64,000 nt of DNA from Virgibacillus senegalensis (GTDB taxonomy: Bacteria > Bacillota > Bacilli > Bacillales > Amphibacillaceae). The DNA lies in the NCBI RefSeq assembly GCF_000821245.2, contig NZ_LN611424.1, forward strand, positions 940,240-1,004,239, written 5' to 3'. The position numbers and the translations under genes are program-made. Under the pieces are notes generated by a model. It worked only from the letters and a program-made list of their open reading frames with translations, was not told where the DNA came from and ran no database searches. Shown in pieces: positions 33,799 to 41,699 of this stretch (position 1 is the stretch's first letter; every line of letters begins with the position of its first letter).

Positions 33799-34989
33799 TT
33801 AAGCACCTTTACTTTGCAAATCCACCTTGAAAAAGTTTTCGACAGAGAAAGCTGCGACTCCAAGTGCAGCAGAATGGGTGGACAACTCGGAAAATTGAAT
33901 TTGTAAGTCCTTTTGTTGAAACCAGAGCGTTTGGTTGACCATTCTGTTGATCAACGGGTCGCGCAGCCATTTTTTTGCCGAAGCCATCCGGTTGCCGATA
34001 ATAACCTGTTGCGGATTGAAAATATTGATAATGTTGTTTAATCCGACACCTAAATAATCGCCAATCTGTTCAAAAAGTCTGATCACCTGTTCTTCGCCAT
34101 CATCAGCCATCTCGGAAAGATTTTCAAGGGAGGGCTGTTCCGTTCCATCTGTTAGTTTAGCAGCATTCCTTAGCAGTGCCTGCTCGGAGGCGTAAAGCTC
34201 CCAGCAGCCTTTATTCCCGCAACGGCATTCTTTACCATCGACTTCAATGGTCATATGACCGAGTTCACCGGAAAAACCGTTGTTCCCTTTATAGAGAGAA
34301 CCATTCAGGATTAATCCGACACCTATCCCGATCCCTGCACTGATATAAATGATGTCCTCTAAATCTTTTCCTGCTCCGAATTTCTTCTCTCCATAGGCAC
34401 CAGCATTGGCTTCATTTTCAATCACAACCGGTACCTGATACTTCCTTTCGAGTACTGCCTGCAAATGAATATTTTTCCACCCTAAATTTGGGGCGAGCAG
34501 AATTTCCCCTGTATTGCTGACAGTCCCCGGAACACCTACTCCGATTCCGACGATTCCATAGGGGCTTGGCGGTGCGGCGTTGATCAAGTAGTCAATCATG
34601 TCAAACAGCTTCGCTTTGATTTCTTCATAAGTTAATGCCGTGTAGGATTCCCGTTTTTCATCAATAATATTGCCTTGCAAGTCGGTCAATACTCCTAACA
34701 GATAATTGACACCGATATCAATACCGATGGAGTAGCCGGCAAGCTGGTTGAACAGCAGCATTACCGGTCGTCTGCCACCGCTTGATTCTCCAGGTCCTGA
34801 CTCTGAAATCATTTGTTCTTCTAGTAATTCACTTACCAAGGAGGAAACCGTTCCTTTATTCAAACCAGTGATGTTAGCGGTTTCAGCCCTGGAAATAGGG
34901 GAATGATCTTTGATGGTTTCCAGGACAAGCGATTTGTTTCCTTTTTTTACTACATGTTGGTTCCACGTCTGATTTATTGTCGTTTTCAT
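33799..34989 (-). CDS. xylR: Xylose-type repressor XylR, ROK family
   Basis: A 396-residue regulator: winged HTH (ISRAETANITGLNKGTVSSL, about residues 32-51) and a ROK sugar-kinase-like domain (GIDIGVNYLLGVLTDLQGN, GIVGIGVGVPGTVS, IENEANAGAYGEKKFG, SGELGHMTIE) with the Zn-binding cluster CRCGNKGCWE. In Bacilli XylR binds xyl operators and is released by xylose. It is transcribed away from the ABC binding-protein gene, with an operator for both between them. Four operator-like sites in the window suggest it controls the whole 31.5-43.2 kb cluster. Confidence 0.92.
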   Translation of the reverse strand: MKTTINQTWNQHVVKKGNKSLVLETIKDHSPISRAETANITGLNKGTVSSLVSELLEEQMISESGPGESSGGRRPVMLLFNQLAGYSIGIDIGVNYLLGVLTDLQGNIIDEKRESYTALTYEEIKAKLFDMIDYLINAAPPSPYGIVGIGVGVPGTVSNTGEILLAPNLGWKNIHLQAVLERKYQVPVVIENEANAGAYGEKKFGAGKDLEDIIYISAGIGIGVGLILNGSLYKGNNGFSGELGHMTIEVDGKECRCGNKGCWELYASEQALLRNAAKLTDGTEQPSLENLSEMADDGEEQVIRLFEQIGDYLGVGLNNIINIFNPQQVIIGNRMASAKKWLRDPLINRMVNQTLWFQQKDLQIQFSELSTHSAALGVAAFSVENFFKVDLQSKGA

Positions 34990-35049
34990 GTCATCATCTC
35001 ATTCTTCCTTTTCTTTTCAGTTTATCACATTTCCATAAGAAAAATAAAC

Positions 35050-35074
35050 TTAGTTTATTCAGTAGACAAACAAG
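35050..35074 (+). promoter_or_regulatory. XylR-like operator between xylR and the ABC binding protein
   Basis: TTAGTTTATTCAGTAGACAA followed by ACAAG. It is an imperfect palindrome (TTAGTTTATT versus the complement CTTGTTTGTC) covering the -35 box. The intergenic position would let one site act on both divergent genes. Confidence 0.75.
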
Positions 35075-35091
35075 GTTAGTTTTGGTATGAT
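35063..35091 (+). promoter_or_regulatory. Promoter of the ABC binding-protein gene
   Basis: TAGACA (35063-35068), a 17-base spacer and TATGAT (35086-35091). The -35 lies inside the XylR-like operator. Confidence 0.7.
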
Positions 35092-35135
35092 TGATTTCAG
35101 AAGTTGTTAATATTTAGAAATGAGGGGGTTTACTA

Positions 35136-36437
35136 ATGGTAAAAAAGAAAGCGGTTTCACTAATATCTGCTGCTTTTGCTTCTGTTCTACTGTTGGCTGG
35201 CTGTTCTGGTTCCGGGGATTCTGCAAGTGGCAATTCTGATGAAAAAACGATTGAATTCATGCACTTGTGGCCGGAAGGGAGCTCAAAGGATCACTACGAG
35301 ATTGTAAACGAAATCATTTCCGAATTTGAAGAGGAAAATCCAGATGTCACCGTGGATTTAGAGGTGTTAAGCAACGAACAATATAAAGATAAGATTAAAG
35401 TGTTGTCATCTTCTGGAGAACTGCCTGACGTCGGGATGACATGGCCGGCAGGATACTTAGAACCATATGTAGAAGGAGAAATGTTTTCTCCGCTTGATGA
35501 GATACTGGATGACGGCTTGAAGGATGAATTCGTTTCAGGCACTACTGAAGCCTACCAGGTAGATGGGAGTACTTACGGACTTCCACTGGAACTCAATATT
35601 GCAACCGTTTTCTATAACAAAGCGATTTTTGATGAATACGGACTGGAGCCGCCAGAAACGTATGAGGAGTTCCAAAGTGTCGTGGACACACTTGTAGAGA
35701 ATGGTGTCGCTCCTGTCGCATTGGGCAACAAAGACCGTTGGACAGGTTCCCTTTGGTACATGTATCTAGCTGACAGGATCGGCGGTGCTGATGTATTGAA
35801 CAAGGCAATCGATCGTTCCGGCAGCTTTGAAGACCCTGCATTAGTGGATGCAGCAGCAAAGACTCAAGAACTAGTGGACAATGATGCATTTATCAATGGG
35901 TTTAACGGCCTTGCAGATGAAGAAGCGAAAAGCATGTTTATGAATGAACAGGCTGCCATGTATTTAATTGCCACTTGGGATCTGCCAAACTATACAACCA
36001 ATGAAGATGTGCCGCAGGAATTTAGGGATTCAGTAGGATTTTTTAACTTCCCGACTGTTGAGGGTGAAGGGGATATGAATAGCTTTGTAGGAGGACCTGG
36101 TGTCGGATTGTTCGTAGCCGAGGATTCGGATGTGAAAGAAGAATCGATGGAGTTTGTTAAATATTTCACTGAAAACTGGGGCGAGAAATCCGTTACACAA
36201 GCTGGCGTTATTCCTGCCACAAAAGTGAATCCGGATGAAGTAGATTTGCCGGATATGTATTTAGACGTGTTGGATGAGTTGAATAATGCTTCCAATATCA
36301 CCTTGTTTGCAGATGTTCAAATGAGCCCGGATGTTGCCGAAGTACATCTTGATATGATTCAGTCCCTATTTGGTGGTGAAGTGACGCCAGAAGAATTTGC
36401 CAAACAGCACGAAGAAGCACTTTCGAAAGAAGAATAA
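35136..36437 (+). CDS. Sugar ABC transporter substrate-binding lipoprotein (CUT1)
   Basis: A 433-residue family-1 solute-binding protein. The signal peptide ends in the lipobox LLLAGCSGSG, so the mature protein is lipid-anchored outside the membrane. IEFMHLWPEGSSKDHYEIVN, GLPLELNIATVFYNKAIFDE and a late YFTENWGEKSVTQAGVIPAT block fit the MalE/CUT1 class. A XylR-like operator covers its promoter. Two permease genes follow after a terminator and a second XylR-controlled promoter. Likely cargo is xylose, a xylo-oligosaccharide or a xyloside, judged from the cluster only. Confidence 0.9.
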   Translation: MVKKKAVSLISAAFASVLLLAGCSGSGDSASGNSDEKTIEFMHLWPEGSSKDHYEIVNEIISEFEEENPDVTVDLEVLSNEQYKDKIKVLSSSGELPDVGMTWPAGYLEPYVEGEMFSPLDEILDDGLKDEFVSGTTEAYQVDGSTYGLPLELNIATVFYNKAIFDEYGLEPPETYEEFQSVVDTLVENGVAPVALGNKDRWTGSLWYMYLADRIGGADVLNKAIDRSGSFEDPALVDAAAKTQELVDNDAFINGFNGLADEEAKSMFMNEQAAMYLIATWDLPNYTTNEDVPQEFRDSVGFFNFPTVEGEGDMNSFVGGPGVGLFVAEDSDVKEESMEFVKYFTENWGEKSVTQAGVIPATKVNPDEVDLPDMYLDVLDELNNASNITLFADVQMSPDVAEVHLDMIQSLFGGEVTPEEFAKQHEEALSKEE

Positions 36438-36453
36438 GCACACTGACAGACAT

Positions 36454-36483
36454 GGCCTCTCCGAGACACGGGGAGGCCTTTTT
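36454..36483 (+). terminator. Terminator after the binding-protein gene
   Basis: GGCCTCTCC (36454-36462) pairs with GGGGAGGCC (36470-36478, one G-U or mismatch), followed by T5. It lets the binding protein be made in excess of the permeases. Confidence 0.87.
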
Positions 36484-36545
36484 AACAAGGTCGGAAATCC
36501 TATGCGTGAGTGTTACGGAGAAAGAAAATAAATAGGTACTCAAAC

Positions 36546-36570
36546 TTAGTTCATCCACTAGACAAACGAG
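36546..36570 (+). promoter_or_regulatory. XylR-like operator upstream of the permease genes
   Basis: TTAGTTCATCCACTAGACAA followed by ACGAG, with the same half-site spacing as the operators at 35050 and 40165. Confidence 0.7.
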
Positions 36571-36587
36571 CTGGAGTCTGCTATTCT
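36559..36587 (+). promoter_or_regulatory. Promoter of the permease genes
   Basis: TAGACA (36559-36564), a 17-base spacer and TATTCT (36582-36587), the same geometry as at 35063 and 40178. Confidence 0.6.
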
Positions 36588-36599
36588 GAAAAAGAATCA

Positions 36600-36613
36600 A
36601 GTAAGCGATTACA
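36600..36613 (+). promoter_or_regulatory. cre-like site upstream of the permease genes
   Basis: AGTAAGCGATTACA fits the CcpA consensus except for the first base. Confidence 0.65.
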
Positions 36614-36756
36614 TGTTTGTTTTTGTGAAGTGACATAAAGGGGAAAAAAGTGCTTACAAGGCAAGGGGCAAGCGGATGACATGACTGCTGGTGAAGACGC
36701 TGAACGATGGTTTTTCTGCTATGTGTGTTTCCTGTCTATTTATTAAAAAATAGGGG

Positions 36757-37644
36757 TTGAATGTGATGAACAAAGTGATGTCCAACAAGTTGATGATTGC
36801 GCTGTATGTACTGCCTGCGCTTTTGTTGATTGCCATATTGATATTTATTCCGCTGATTCTTACCGGATATTACGGGCTTATGGATTGGAACGGAATCGGG
36901 AAAATGGAATTTATCGGACTGGAAAACTACTTAAACGGCCTTCAAGATCCAAAGTTTTGGGAAAGTGCCTATCATTCTTTTTTGTTGGCCGTGTTCTCTG
37001 CACTCAGCCTCATTATTTATTTGGCCATCTCGCTTATCTTAGCTTCTAAAATAAAAGGTGCAGACTTTTTGAGAAAAATATATTTGATACCGATGCTGTT
37101 ATCGTCGGTTGCAATTGCACAATTATGGATCAAAGTCTACAATCCGAACAATGGAATCCTGAACAGTATTCTGACAGGGTTGGGAGTAGAAAATCCTCCT
37201 GCGTGGCTGGCGGAACCATCCATTGTGCTTTATGCGATTTTTATACCGATTCTTTGGCAGTACGCCGGATTCTACATACTAATTTACTATGCTGCTTTAA
37301 AAAATATCCCAGAATCATTGATTGAAGCGGCTAAAATTGACGGAGCTACTCCGATGCAGATTGCTTATAAGATCAAATTGCCGCTAATCATGGGAGTCAT
37401 AAAAGTAACGATCGTTCTGGCAATCGTAGGCTCGCTAAAATATTTCGATCTTATTTATGTAATGACCGGCGGAGGACCGAACGGGGCTAGTGAAGTAATG
37501 GCTTCGTATATGTATAAATTGGCTTTCTCCACCAATGAATTCGGCTATGGAAGTGCAATTGGATTCCTGTTGCTCATTATCACGCTGATTGTCACAGTCA
37601 TTATTCGTAAACTGACTGCTTCGGACGATGAATTACAATACTAG
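36757..37644 (+). CDS. Sugar ABC transporter permease (MalF type)
   Basis: A 295-residue, six-segment CUT1 permease. The EAA loop that docks to the ATPase is visible as ESLIEAAKIDGATPMQIAYK followed by IKLPLIMGV. It pairs with the next gene as a heterodimer. No ATPase gene is in the window, so the ATPase is probably a shared MsmX/UgpC-like protein encoded elsewhere. The start follows GGGGTTGAATGTG and could also be the ATG at 36766. Confidence 0.9.
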   Translation: MNVMNKVMSNKLMIALYVLPALLLIAILIFIPLILTGYYGLMDWNGIGKMEFIGLENYLNGLQDPKFWESAYHSFLLAVFSALSLIIYLAISLILASKIKGADFLRKIYLIPMLLSSVAIAQLWIKVYNPNNGILNSILTGLGVENPPAWLAEPSIVLYAIFIPILWQYAGFYILIYYAALKNIPESLIEAAKIDGATPMQIAYKIKLPLIMGVIKVTIVLAIVGSLKYFDLIYVMTGGGPNGASEVMASYMYKLAFSTNEFGYGSAIGFLLLIITLIVTVIIRKLTASDDELQY

Positions 37645-37665
37645 GAACCAAAGGAGGAACAACTG

Positions 37666-38487
37666 ATGAACCGCATTGGATACACCGTTCTTTATGTTTG
37701 TCTAGGGCTCGTTGCTTTGTTTCAAATATTCCCGATTGTCTGGCTTTTCTTGTTTTCCTTGAAGGACAATAGAGAAATATTCTCCGGTTCCCCATTTGCA
37801 CTCCCAACAGAACTGAAATGGGAAAACTACGCAAAGGTTTGGGAAGGCGGAATCGGTGTTTACTTTTTCAACAGTGTATGGATAACCGGTCTTGCTATTA
37901 TCCTCACAGTCCTGCTTGCGAGCATGGCTACCTTTGCCATCACAAGAATGCATTGGAAATGGAGTGGTTTCGTACTCGGACTGTTTATGGTGGGTTTGAT
38001 GATCCCGATTCATTCTGCATTGATTCCGTTATTCAGCATGTTTCTTAATGTCAACTTGATTGATCATCCGCTTTCGATTGTAATTACCTATACGGCATAC
38101 AATTTGCCAATAACGATGATGATTTTACTGGGCTTTTATTATACATTGCCTCGTGAAATTGAAGAAGCTGCCATTATCGACGGGAGTTCCATCCATCGGC
38201 TGTTTTTCCAGATTATCCTGCCGATGACGATACCGATTATGTCGACGACCGTCATCATCAACATGATCTATAATTGGAATGAATTCGTCTTTGTTAATAC
38301 ATTCATCAGTTCGGATAAATATAAAACCCTTACAGTTGGGATTCAAAATTTCATTGGCCAGTATATGACTGATTGGGGAGCAATTGGCGCAACACTCATC
38401 ATCAGTGTCCTGCCCATTCTGTTGGCATTTATCTTTTTCAGCAACAAAGTTGTTGAAGGGATTTCTTCCAGTGCGGTGAAAGGCTAA
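37666..38487 (+). CDS. Sugar ABC transporter permease (MalG type)
   Basis: A 273-residue CUT1 permease with the EAA loop REIEEAAIIDGSSIHRLFFQ followed by IILPMTIPIM. Six membrane segments are visible. AAAGGAGGAACAACTG precedes the ATG, 21 bases after the MalF-type gene. Together with 35136-36437 and 36757-37644 it forms an importer under XylR-like control. Confidence 0.9.
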   Translation: MNRIGYTVLYVCLGLVALFQIFPIVWLFLFSLKDNREIFSGSPFALPTELKWENYAKVWEGGIGVYFFNSVWITGLAIILTVLLASMATFAITRMHWKWSGFVLGLFMVGLMIPIHSALIPLFSMFLNVNLIDHPLSIVITYTAYNLPITMMILLGFYYTLPREIEEAAIIDGSSIHRLFFQIILPMTIPIMSTTVIINMIYNWNEFVFVNTFISSDKYKTLTVGIQNFIGQYMTDWGAIGATLIISVLPILLAFIFFSNKVVEGISSSAVKG

Positions 38488-38553
38488 AACGAACAGGCAG
38501 GTTCTTTTCAGAAATGACGAGACTGAGACACAAACCATCGTGAACCAATATAC

Positions 38554-38587
38554 AAACCGAGCGTTTCCAATTCGCTCGGTTTATTTC
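38554..38587 (+). terminator. Terminator after the permease operon
   Basis: AAACCGAGCG (38554-38563) pairs with CGCTCGGTTT (38573-38582), followed by ATTTC. Confidence 0.8.
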
Positions 38588-38639
38588 ATTAGAAGAAAGT
38601 AACCCTTCTCCTCACTTTTTTTATGCAATTTTTCACTCC

Positions 38640-38752
38640 GGCAAGGTATTACGCTTTCCGTTGGCACGGCTTCAGCTAACTTGGCAAATAATATCGCTTT
38701 GGCAAGTGGATCTTCAGCTCGCGCTCGTCCCACTGGGTATGTGTACCTTGCC
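38640..38752 (+). repeat. Dispersed stem-loop repeat, copy B
   Basis: Outer stem GGCAAGGTA (38640-38648) pairs with TACCTTGCC (38744-38752). It shares GGCACGG, TCAGCTAACTTGG, CAAGTGGATCTTC and AGCTCGCGCT with copy A at 6437. It lies in a gene-free stretch, 38488-39456, that otherwise holds only hairpins and an inverted copy. Confidence 0.72.
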
Positions 38753-39004
38753 ACCGTTGGCTGGAGGTACTTTCTCTTATGGCATGATTTCCGAGTGGTC
38801 TATTGTCGTTATGGGTAGAAAGCGAAGTTACATAGTCCTTTTATGTATATGTCCGCTCCCCTCCCATTTCCGAAGAATGAACGCACCTCATATGCTGATT
38901 TTTAGTCTTCATCACTGTTTGGGATCACAATCAGCTAATAGAAGAATAGATTCTATTCGTCTGTTCTTGATCATGTGGAAATCAGACCACGAAAACGTAG
39001 CGAA

Positions 39005-39118
39005 GGCAAGATACGGAGACTCCTACGGGAACAGCACGAGCTGAAAATCCCGCAAGAAAGCGGTTGGTGCTTTCTGAGGAAGTTAAAGCCGTGCCCGTGG
39101 AAAGCGTAGTATCTTGCC
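39005..39118 (-). repeat. Dispersed stem-loop repeat, copy C (inverted)
   Basis: Outer stem GGCAAGATAC (39005-39014) pairs with GTATCTTGCC (39109-39118). On the minus strand it reads ACGCTTTCC, CGGGCACGGCTT, then TTTTCAGCTCGTGCTGTTCC, in line with copies A and B. Its inner hairpin is AGAAAGC/GCTTTCT in place of the ACTTGG arm. The remaining bases to 39456 hold no gene that I can support. Confidence 0.7.
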
Positions 39119-39177
39119 ATAGCGATACGAAACACGCATCAAACAACAGGATAAAAGAAAGTTTATCTAAAGAACAC

Positions 39178-39231
39178 AAAAACCAAATGAGTTCGATTGG
39201 CGTTTTTAAACCGTTTGGTTTTTGCTTTGGT
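39178..39231. terminator. A/T-rich hairpin in the gene-free region
   Basis: AAAAACCAAA (39177-39186 region) pairs with TTTGGTTTTT (39223-39232 region). It resembles a terminator but no gene ends nearby. Confidence 0.4.
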
Positions 39232-39456
39232 GGTCATGTTTTTGTCCCGATCTCGTTTATCGTATTTTGATTCTATAGGTAGATAGTTTGTTACGGCCCT
39301 TCGATGTAACAAGCTAATTGAACACCATTTTATCGAAATCAGAGATTAGAAGGGTTCTATTACTTGCTAGCGGGGGAGTCCATATTCCATATTAATCTGC
39401 AAAACTAATGAAAGAATGCAACGCTAAGCTTAGTGTATTCGGTATGTCAGACCATG

Positions 39457-40059
39457 TTATGGTGACTTTGCAGCTAATTTGCGGAAAGCATGCATGCTCA
39501 TCCACATCGTGATAAAGGCATAAACACTGCCTCCAAAAATGAAAAACAAAGCAGGAAGGTATCGCATCAGGATAAACATGCAGGTTAGGCAAACAACGAT
39601 AAAGAAAGTAGTGACTGGGTTGACTAACATAATGAGAAAAGTATGACGCAGCAATCCTCCAATTTTTAATTCAAAATGGACAAAAACAGGGAACAAATAG
39701 AAGAAGTAAAATAAAACCAATAACATGAAGGAAAACAACGGCACGTAGGTCCATTTCAACTCCGTTGATTGAATGAATTGAATGTCTATAAAAATCAGTA
39801 CAACAATCAAGCCTATCCACAATCCGAGCAAGTTGGACTTCCAAAAATCTTTTTTATAATAAGACAAGAAAGTAGTCGTTACAGGGAGAGAGCTTCGTCC
39901 TAGCAGCCATTGCCGTATCAGAGCGAACATGGCAGTGGTCGCCGGAAACAAGCCGAAAAGTACACCACCAACAAGGGTGAAGAAGATCCACAATAGATTG
40001 ATATAGGCGAAGCGGGTGATCCATTCCAATATGTTGTAAAGAGTTCCTCCAGGGTGCAT
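39457..40059 (-). CDS. DUF624 (YesL-like) membrane protein
   Basis: About 200 residues with five or six hydrophobic segments. The N-terminus around LYNILEWITRFAYINLLWIF and the following GLFPATTAMFALIRQWL block are characteristic of YesL/DUF624 proteins, often encoded beside sugar ABC transporters and glycan-degrading enzymes in Bacilli. Function is unknown. GGAGGAACGCAC puts the ATG at 40059, shorter than the frame starting at 40107. It diverges from xylA. Confidence 0.87.
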   Translation of the reverse strand: MHPGGTLYNILEWITRFAYINLLWIFFTLVGGVLFGLFPATTAMFALIRQWLLGRSSLPVTTTFLSYYKKDFWKSNLLGLWIGLIVVLIFIDIQFIQSTELKWTYVPLFSFMLLVLFYFFYLFPVFVHFELKIGGLLRHTFLIMLVNPVTTFFIVVCLTCMFILMRYLPALFFIFGGSVYAFITMWMSMHAFRKLAAKSP

Positions 40060-40164
40060 GTGCGTTCCTCCTCGAAGTACGTAGACTTTTTCTACCAAAA
40101 TAACCAACTTTCTTTCATTATCTCAAATTCGGCATCATTTAGCCTGCATAAAACCATTATAAAC

Positions 40165-40189
40165 TTTGTTTATTTAATAGACAAACTAA
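40165..40189 (+). promoter_or_regulatory. XylR-like operator upstream of xylA
   Basis: TTTGTTTATTTAATAGACAA followed by ACTAA, an imperfect palindrome covering the -35 region with the same spacing as at 35050 and 36546. Confidence 0.78.
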
Positions 40190-40206
40190 ATTGATATTGC
40201 TATAAT
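40178..40206 (+). promoter_or_regulatory. Promoter of xylA-xylB
   Basis: TAGACA (40178-40183), a 17-base spacer and a consensus TATAAT (40201-40206). Confidence 0.78.
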
Positions 40207-40212
40207 CAAGTA

Positions 40213-40226
40213 TGAAAGCAGTTACA
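40213..40226 (+). promoter_or_regulatory. cre-like site upstream of xylA
   Basis: TGAAAGCAGTTACA fits the CcpA consensus except for A in place of G in the central CG. Confidence 0.65.
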
Positions 40227-40334
40227 TTTTTAGGGCAACTACATACTATGCTGCTTTGGGCTCTCAAAGAAGGATAATCCTGTTAGTTGTCTTTTCATTC
40301 ATTATTAGTTCATTGATAATAGGAGGTTTTCGGA

Positions 40335-41660
40335 ATGGCTTATTTCACGGACATCAACAAAATCAATTTTGAAGGGGCAAAATCAACGAATCCATATGCC
40401 TTCAAGTACTACAACCCTCAAGAAGTTGTCGGCGGTAAAACGATGGAAGAATATTTGCGCTTTGCGGTGGCATATTGGCATACCTTTACCATGGATGGTT
40501 CTGATCCATTTGGTGCGGGAACAATGGTACGCCCATGGGATCAATACAGCGGAATGGATCTGGCGAAAGCACGCGTAGAAGCTGCTTTTGAATTTTTCGA
40601 AAAGTTAGGGGTTCCTTATTTCTGCTTCCACGATGTCGATATTGCCCCAGAAGGCAGTACATTGAGAGAAACGAATAAGAATCTTGATACCATCGTAGCG
40701 ATGATCAAGGATTACATGAAAGACAGCAAAACAAAGCTGTTATGGAATACAGCAAACAATTTTACCCATCCACGGTTCATTCATGGGGCTGCATCTTCGA
40801 ATAATGCGGATATTTTTGCTTTTTCTGCTGCGAAGGTGAAAAAGGGATTGGAAATTGGCAAAGAGCTTGGTGCTGAAAACTATGTGTTCTGGGGTGGAAG
40901 AGAAGGTTATGAGACCTTGCTGAACACCGACATGAAGCTGGAAATGGATAACCTTGGTCGCTTTTTCCATATGGCCGTCGATTATGCTAAGGAAATTGGA
41001 TTTGATGCCCAGTTCCTTATTGAGCCAAAACCGAAAGAGCCTACGACCCATCAATATGACTTCGATGTGGCGACAGGCTATGCATTCCTGCAACACTATG
41101 ATCTACAAGATCATTTTAAATTTAATATCGAGGCCAACCACGCAACCTTAGCCGGACATACATTCGAGCATGAGTTGCATTACGCTCGGGTCAACGGGAT
41201 GCTTGGATCTGTAGACGCCAACCAGGGCGATCCATTGCTTGGCTGGGATACAGATGAATTTCCGACAGACTTGTACTCTACTACACTGGCAATGTACGAA
41301 ATTATCAAAAATGGCGGACTGGGCAAAGGCGGACTCAACTTTGATGCAAAGGTTAGAAGAGGATCATTCGAACCTGAGGACTTGTTCCATGCACATATTG
41401 CCGGAATGGACAGCTTTGCTGTCGGCTTAAAAGTCGCACAAAAGCTGCTCGATGACAACGTGCTCGAAGGTGTACTGGAGGATCGCTATAAGAGCTATAC
41501 CGAAGGAATCGGCCAAGACATCGTCAATGGAAAGACAGACTTCCATAAGCTGGAGGCACACGTACTTGATAAGACAGAATTTAAGCATCAATCCGGCCGT
41601 TTAGAAAAAATCAAAACAACGATCAACCAATATTTGTTACAAACTTTTGCTGACCAATAA
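40335..41660 (+). CDS. xylA: Xylose isomerase
   Basis: A 441-residue class II xylose isomerase. Catalytic His/Asp lie in [14 protein letters not shown], metal ligands in [16 protein letters not shown] and [18 protein letters not shown], and [16 protein letters not shown] is a family signature. It converts xylose to xylulose, which xylB, 39 bases on, phosphorylates. A XylR-like operator, strong promoter and cre-like site precede it. AGGAGGTTTTCGGA is the ribosome site. Confidence 0.97.
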   Translation: MAYFTDINKINFEGAKSTNPYAFKYYNPQEVVGGKTMEEYLRFAVAYWHTFTMDGSDPFGAGTMVRPWDQYSGMDLAKARVEAAFEFFEKLGVPYFCFHDVDIAPEGSTLRETNKNLDTIVAMIKDYMKDSKTKLLWNTANNFTHPRFIHGAASSNNADIFAFSAAKVKKGLEIGKELGAENYVFWGGREGYETLLNTDMKLEMDNLGRFFHMAVDYAKEIGFDAQFLIEPKPKEPTTHQYDFDVATGYAFLQHYDLQDHFKFNIEANHATLAGHTFEHELHYARVNGMLGSVDANQGDPLLGWDTDEFPTDLYSTTLAMYEIIKNGGLGKGGLNFDAKVRRGSFEPEDLFHAHIAGMDSFAVGLKVAQKLLDDNVLEGVLEDRYKSYTEGIGQDIVNGKTDFHKLEAHVLDKTEFKHQSGRLEKIKTTINQYLLQTFADQ

Positions 41661-41699
41661 TATAGAAGAGATCCAATGTCCGAAGCGAGGTGGAAACCG

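Noticed and set aside
38640-39118. Possible CRISPR array or tandem repeat from the two similar blocks
   Set aside because: Only two copies are present, in opposite orientation and 250 bases apart, with internal stem-loop structure; there are no regular spacers and no cas genes.
39064-39270. 68-codon open frame in the gene desert
   Set aside because: It begins inside the inverted stem-loop repeat and runs through a hairpin; there is no ribosome site and no protein-like composition.
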